Source of the DNA: Branchiostoma floridae
Lineage: Eukaryota; Chordata; Leptocardii; Amphioxiformes; Branchiostomatidae
DNA length: 21,987 nucleotides
Assembly (NCBI RefSeq): GCF_000003815.2
Contig: NC_049995.1
Span: 5,764,565-5,786,551, forward strand
Reading direction: 5' to 3'
Below, piece by piece: positions 17,584 through 21,987 of the stretch (the first letter of the stretch is position 1; each line of letters starts with the position of its first letter). Position numbers and translations under genes: made by a program. The notes beneath the pieces were generated by a model. The model worked only from the letters and a program-made list of their open reading frames with translations, was not told where the DNA came from and ran no database searches.

Positions 17584-18242
17584 CATGCCAAAAATTATAC
17601 ATGGGTCATTTGGATAAATATCTAGAGCACCCCTTTACCAAATTTCGGGTCATTTGGTTTTAAAACGAGGGAACAGGAGCCAAAAATGTCAAATTTTTGT
17701 CTAAAAACGGCCATAAAATTGCAATATTAGGCATTATGTTGTACTGTATGGAAAAACTGTTATTGAATTCATGTGCACAAAATTGAAGGGCACTTTTATA
17801 CCAAATTTCAGGTCATTTGGTTGTAAAACGAGGGTACAGGAGGCACAAATGTCCTTTTTTTGTCAAAAAATCGCAAAATTAAGCATTTTGTTGTACCGTA
17901 TACCAAAACTGTTATTAAATCTGGGTGGGCATATGATCGGGGCACCTCTGTACCAAATTTCATGTCATTCGGCTGTAATACCAGGGTACAGGAGCCCAAA
18001 ATATACATAAAAATTGACAAAAACCTCAATAAAATCATTTCAAAGGCAGATATGAAAAAAATGAAAAAAAACACCTGAGGGTATTGGCTTACTCTACCTT
18101 TGTGCCAAATTTCAAGTCAATCGGTTAAAAAACGGCGGAGTTGATTCGATTTGAAGATTTGGCAGGAGAAAGAAAGAAAGAAGAAAGAAAGAAACATTAC
18201 GAATACAATATATTTCACCATACCTATGGTATGGCTGAAATA
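17584..18242 (+). repeat. Interspersed element of 152-163-base units with (GAAA)n and terminal hairpin
   Basis: CCAAATTTC followed by a GTCATTTGGTT-like word begins at 17638, 17801, 17953 and 18105, so units are 163, 152 and 152 bases long. A weaker unit starts near 17588. Units share ACGAGGGWACAGGAG and AAAACTGTTATT words. The last unit leads into a GAAA tract (18165-18194), then CATTACGAATACAATATATT, and ends in the hairpin TATTTCACCATACC/GGTATGGCTGAAATA (18211-18242). I recall such ends from abundant dispersed repeats of marine invertebrates but cannot name the class. Short open frames inside are incidental. Confidence 0.75.
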
Positions 18243-18337
18243 TAATAATCTATGTCAGCTGTTGGTGACGTCATGTGGAAACACTGTGGACGATAAATAC
18301 TAAAAGCTCCCGTCAAACATTTAGGACCTTTCTACGA

Positions 18338-18375
18338 CTTCTTCCCAACCAAGGTCGGCATTTGGTTGGGAGAAG
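18338..18375. repeat. 14-base inverted repeat hairpin
   Basis: CTTCTTCCCAACCAA (18338-18352) faces TTGGTTGGGAGAAG (18362-18375), with a nine-base loop and one bulged base. The stem is strong for such AT-rich DNA. It may be a remnant of a MITE or a transposon subterminal region; no role is known. Confidence 0.7.
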
Positions 18376-18472
18376 CCTGGAATCCATCCTTCAGTTCGTT
18401 CCTTTGAACGCATCCAAGCAGAACATAATTTTCCGAAATTTCTAGCCGTCTAGCGGAGACGACTAAAGAGCA

Positions 18473-18711
18473 CAGTGGAAGCCAGTTAATTGCACAACGG
18501 ATTAACGCACACTTCTGTTAACTGCACGGAACTCCAAAATCCCAAACCGGTGCGGTCCAGCTAGATAACTTTGCATCATTGCACCAGCCGGATAATTGCA
18601 CGAAATACGCTGGCGAATCTACTGTAGTTGGCAGACTCGCCGACCAACTCCCGACCACAGATGACCTCACTCACGACTAACTCCCGACCATAATCTGGAG
18701 AAGGTCGGGAG
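18473..18711. mobile_element. Transposon-like patch with repeated TTAAYTGCAC words
   Basis: Starting with CAGTGGAAG at 18473, related words follow at 18486 (TTAATTGCAC), 18501 (ATTAACGCAC), 18518 (TTAACTGCAC), 18575 (CATCATTGCAC) and 18591 (GATAATTGCAC). CGACYAACTCCCGACCAYA occurs twice (18641-18659 and 18674-18692), and its core recurs inverted as GGTCGGGAG (18703-18711). Several short repeated binding-site-like words near a CAGTG end resemble pogo/Tigger-type termini. The class is an inference; no right terminal repeat was found. Confidence 0.4.
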
Positions 18712-19389
18712 GCCTAAATATTGGGCTATGAACGACAGGGTTTTAAGATATTTTGATGGGCTTGGTACTTGGTACATAATGTCGAAAACTATTCACAAAA
18801 CATAATCATATGTATAAATGTGTAAACATGCGTATAAAATACATAGCTAAAGAACCAATTTGATGTGTTGGTTTTATGAATTTACAGCAAAATTTCAATA
18901 ACAAAAAGGACAGATGTGCTCTTCTGCCCAATGAACCCTTTCTTCGATCAGCTGTCGGTGTTGATTAAAAATGCACATAAATACGGTTCATTGACACGGA
19001 ACAATAACCAATGTAAAGCACGCTTGCGTTTATTATTACAAACCGCTAGGGAAACTTGGGGAAACCAATTTAGTTGTGTCACTTTTGCAGCAAAATGTAA
19101 CCGTTCCGTAAGAGAGAGCACGGATAATAGAAACGTTTTCCCCGCCCGATGAAACCGTCTGCCGTCTGTGTTGATTAAAAGGGCTGATATGATCCGACTG
19201 TATAATAAATCATAAGAGTGACAACTATGCAAGTGTCCGCATGCGTATGACATTTACAACAGTATCGCGAACCTTGAACGTTCACAAGCGGCGAATGTGG
19301 AGAAGGGGGGGGGGCAACTTTACTGGTTTGCATAGATGGCCTGTCGGTAACATCCCGCTTTTGGAACGCAAGCTTGAGGTTGCGGCCTA
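18712..19389. other. Unassigned stretch
   Basis: No gene is recognised. Open frames of 75-101 codons at 18916-19402 lie on both strands in overlapping positions and lack domain features. A run of ten G lies at 19305-19314. Confidence 0.4.
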
Positions 19390-19611
19390 TAATGATAGTC
19401 AACCTTTATCCGCGGGGTAACCAATATCCGTTGTTTCAAAAGACAAGGTATCTTCTTAGGGTTGTTAAGTCAACGGTTGGTGGTTTCAAATTGCAATATT
19501 TTTTTTTGAAATCAGTTTGAAGCTACCGTCCGTTGACTTGACATTACAATTACCCCGTTTCTAAAAGCAAGGAATATAGGTTACCCCACGGATAAAGGCG
19601 AACTAGTGTTA
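19390..19611. mobile_element. TA-flanked hairpin MITE, copy 2
   Basis: This is a diverged copy of the element at 3683-3897, of nearly the same length (222 against 215 bases). Its left end holds CAACCTTTATCCG and GGGGTAACC. Its right end reads AATATAGGTTACCCCACGG then ATAAAGGCGAACTAGTGTTA. The interior shares GGTTGGTGGTTTCAAATTGC. TA lies at both ends. The left terminal bases are more decayed than the right. It is not coding. Confidence 0.8.
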
Positions 19612-20259
19612 CACTCCAATCTGATATCAAGGGCTTACATGTAGCACTTTGAGCAGAGGATGAGTTGCCAAAGGAATTTAAGACAAATCATACCGTCTAG
19701 CGGACTGGTTTCCATTGAAAGTTTTTCAGCTTTTTTTGTTGCCAAATTCTACCATCCATAACTAATTAGGAACGCCTGACGAAGACGTGAACGCCAAAAT
19801 CGTTAAAGAACTAACCACACACCTAGAGGTTTTGGAACAATAGAATCTTAAAGATCCGCTCAAGTGGAAAGGTCATAGCAGGTGTTTCCATTGTCTTCCC
19901 CAAGGACAACACCCTTGGTAGGTCATACGAGGACATTTTTATAGATAAAAGATACTTAAGTGGGTGTAAAAGAACACCTTTCTGAAATATTCAATACTTC
20001 TTAAAATGTTACATTTTCTGAATAAAACTAAGCCATCGGGCAGCGTATTTTGCAAATGCTCCGTGCTTCAGTTATATATTGAAAAAATATCTGTGATTTA
20101 TTTCTGTAGTTTTAACTAATATATACATGACCACATACATTCAGCATTTAGGCTGGTATGTTTTACAAATAAATCATTCTTCTTTTTCTTCATACATTGC
20201 CTACGCTCGAGGCAAACATGCAACAACATTGTACATAACGCCAATTATAATAACCTGTC
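19612..20259. other. Unassigned stretch
   Basis: No gene or repeat boundary is recognised. CCAAGG/CCTTGG near 19901-19918 is a small hairpin, and a run of AATAAA-type words occurs near 20020 and 20169. These are not enough to call a transcript end. Confidence 0.4.
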
Positions 20260-20725
20260 TAAGGCCATGTTGATTTGATTATAGGGATGACATCATCCGG
20301 AACTCCAAAACTGATGCGAGCGAGCGAATAAAAGAAAAGTTTGGCCAAAAAAAAAGTTGCCTTCAGTATGAAATCAAAGTGGCCAGGAAGGTTGAACATA
20401 GGACTAAACACACATAGTATGGCATACCATGATCCTCTGGACCTGAATTTTCTGTACTGGTACCTCCCCCAACCAACAATAGATTTTTTTTCTTTCCGTC
20501 CTTTCACATCTTATTCTTTGACTTTAGATTCATTTTGGCATTCTATATATGGCATTAGTTATCTGTTTTCTGATACTTTTTTTTCAATCTACGGAATATT
20601 TGTGCTCATTTTACAGCTACTTTGCACAATTTATTGTGTGGTCGAAAACCTTTTTTTTTGTGGAAATGGCCGAAAATTGGTGCGAGCGCGGATGTCATCC
20701 ATATAATCAAATCAACGTGGCCTAA
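20260..20725 (+). mobile_element. GGCCATGTTGAT-family MITE, copy 2, with TAA target duplication
   Basis: The left terminal repeat GGCCATGTTGATTTGATTAT (20263) is mirrored at the right by ATAATCAAATCAACGTGGCC, ending at 20722; the two agree over about 33 bases with a few mismatches. TAA flanks both sides (20260-20262 and 20723-20725). A 3-base TWA-type duplication with GG-starting termini suits PIF/Harbinger elements, although a TA duplication is also possible. The 460-base copy is complete, whereas the one at 10854-11168 has lost its right end. A 121-codon open frame across it is rich in Phe, Leu and Tyr but is a by-product of T-rich element sequence. Confidence 0.8.
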
Positions 20726-21987
20726 CGAAAGAAAAAAAAACACACACACACAGGAGTTTGAAATGCTTCCCAGGGCCTGCTGTTGTGACTCATGATAAAT
20801 CATATTTTGCAGCCTTGAACATTTGCCAGATCTATGTCGTGTGTACGGAGCCAGACATTACATGACTTTACAGGAACTTGACATTGATATTAGATGCTGC
20901 ATCAAAATGTACAGTCACGTAATGTCAAACATCAACCGAGGGGAACAATAAAAATGCTTTTTTGTTTTATACTTTCCGATGAAACATCGCCAACACTGTA
21001 CATAGTTATGTTAATAAAATGTAACTATATCTTCTCATTTTTTTACCTTCCGGGTGTTTTCGTAGTGATATCTCAAGATCCTAACGACAGATAACGTTAT
21101 AGTTGTATTTTTCCATATCGGTAGACATTGAGTTCCTGATGATTCACATCGATATTTGGCTCCGTAGCAGTATTTCCAGGTAGTGCAGAGTCATAGAATG
21201 ACACCCCAAACTTGAAACGACTGTTTGTCACATGTATGAAGCCTAAGGACCTAATTGGCTACTCTCCAAGTAGAGAATAGGCAACAGCCTCGGTTGCATG
21301 CCTTGTAGCTCTAGATCTGTACAGTTACTGCATGTAGATGGATGATAGACATTCAGGTAATGAAATACACCAAATAACATACTCAAGCAACTGGATATTG
21401 TTTTTGTACTTATTTGTATTGCTATATGAAATATTTATTGACACGACAAAAGTACAACGACTTTTGTAAAGTCTATAACAACTACTCACAGTGCAACTAA
21501 ACAGATAATTGGATATCTACATGGATGAATAAGTCAACATATTGGGTCTAGCATGTATATGTATACGTTTGTCTGCGGTTTTAGTTTATTCACTCTGCGC
21601 CCGAAGCAAATGATAAATAACTAACAAACCAAAATGGATTTCATGAATTTAAAGAGGATCTTATACTACAATCATCGTTTTAATCTGAACATTGGTCAGA
21701 GGTCTGCCCGCAATGTCGTTTGGGAAACATTTATCAACAATGACCGCTGACCTCGGTGTACTTTCAGACCTGAAGGTCATGTGACTGTGAAGCTTGCTGA
21801 CCTTGCTCATTGTAGAAATTCAATGGAAATTCATTTTGAATTGATTCAACATGCAGCATTTGGAAGAAATTGTGGTTGAAAAATTTGTTGGAATATACTA
21901 TATATATTTTTAGTTTATCTCTATTTTATAACATAAATGGCTATGAACTGCCACAGAAGAAAGCCTTGGACTTCTTTTATGATCTTT
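20726..21987. other. Unassigned stretch with a half-site cluster
   Basis: A short (CA)n lies at 20740-20751. CCAAATAACA and CTCAAGCAACTGGA at 21370 and 21382 match the order seen at 9258-9285. At 21693-21803 several AGGTCA-type half sites cluster: TGGTCAGAGGTCT, TGACCGCTGACCT, AGGTCA and TGACCT. No coding exon was recognised to the window end. Confidence 0.4.

Noticed and set aside
17584-18242. CRISPR-like array because of regular units
   Set aside because: The units are 152-163 bases, diverged from one another, in eukaryotic DNA, with no short identical repeats and spacers.
20341-20706. 121-codon hydrophobic open frame that could look like a membrane protein
   Set aside because: It lies wholly inside a MITE with terminal repeats and target duplication; hydrophobic residues follow from T-rich DNA, and it does not start at a supported ATG.

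Overview
This is eukaryotic, AT-rich, almost entirely non-coding DNA. It has no bacterial-style gene packing and no long open reading frame resembling a known protein. It is dense in tRNA-derived SINE pieces, inverted-repeat miniature DNA transposons (MITEs) and microsatellites. The best-fitting source is a lancelet (Branchiostoma). I base this on my memory of the element starting near 3683 (a terminal repeat containing CTTTATCCG..GGTAACC) and of the SINE near 7185-7439; it is an inference. A 100-base N run at 9388-9487 marks a draft-assembly scaffold gap.

Layout. 1-143 is a CCAA microsatellite. 2041-2480 is a CpG-rich, promoter-like patch with a palindromic E2F site beside a nuclear-receptor DR3. 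3683-3990 holds a TA-flanked hairpin MITE next to a tRNA-like SINE head. 4761-5226 holds two abutting inverted-repeat elements; the second is a 280-base foldback with a probable 9-base target duplication. 5300-5460 is a GC-rich repeat. 5985-7440 holds three SINE-derived pieces. 8184-8318 is a foldback, followed at 8340-8470 by a second E2F plus nuclear-receptor patch. 9823-10004 looks like a promoter and non-coding first exon (ERR/SF-1 site, YY1 site, strong splice donor). 10475-10517 has an E2F/CCAAT/CRE arrangement. 10854-11168 and 20263-20722 are two copies of one MITE family. 13655-13913 is the best coding candidate: a C-rich, ATG-poor leader, a strong Kozak ATG, 16 codons and a GTGAGA donor. 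15920-16000 is a tRNA-like SINE head. 16315-16406 has two tandem octamer plus MEIS/TGIF-type units. 17584-18242 is a repeat element made of roughly 152-163-base units and ending in a hairpin. 18473-18711 is another transposon-like patch. 19390-19611 is a second copy of the TA-flanked MITE.

If the first exon at 13866 is real, its gene reads left to right and continues in or beyond the repeat-rich right third, which would then be intron. I could not identify the protein from 16 residues. The candidate promoters at 2.2, 8.4, 9.9 and 10.5 kb are motif-based and may be unrelated to one another. I found no operon, CRISPR array, intact tRNA, rRNA, intact transposase or reverse transcriptase, and no convincing new multi-gene system. 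The interest lies in the transposon structures and the clustered regulatory motifs.
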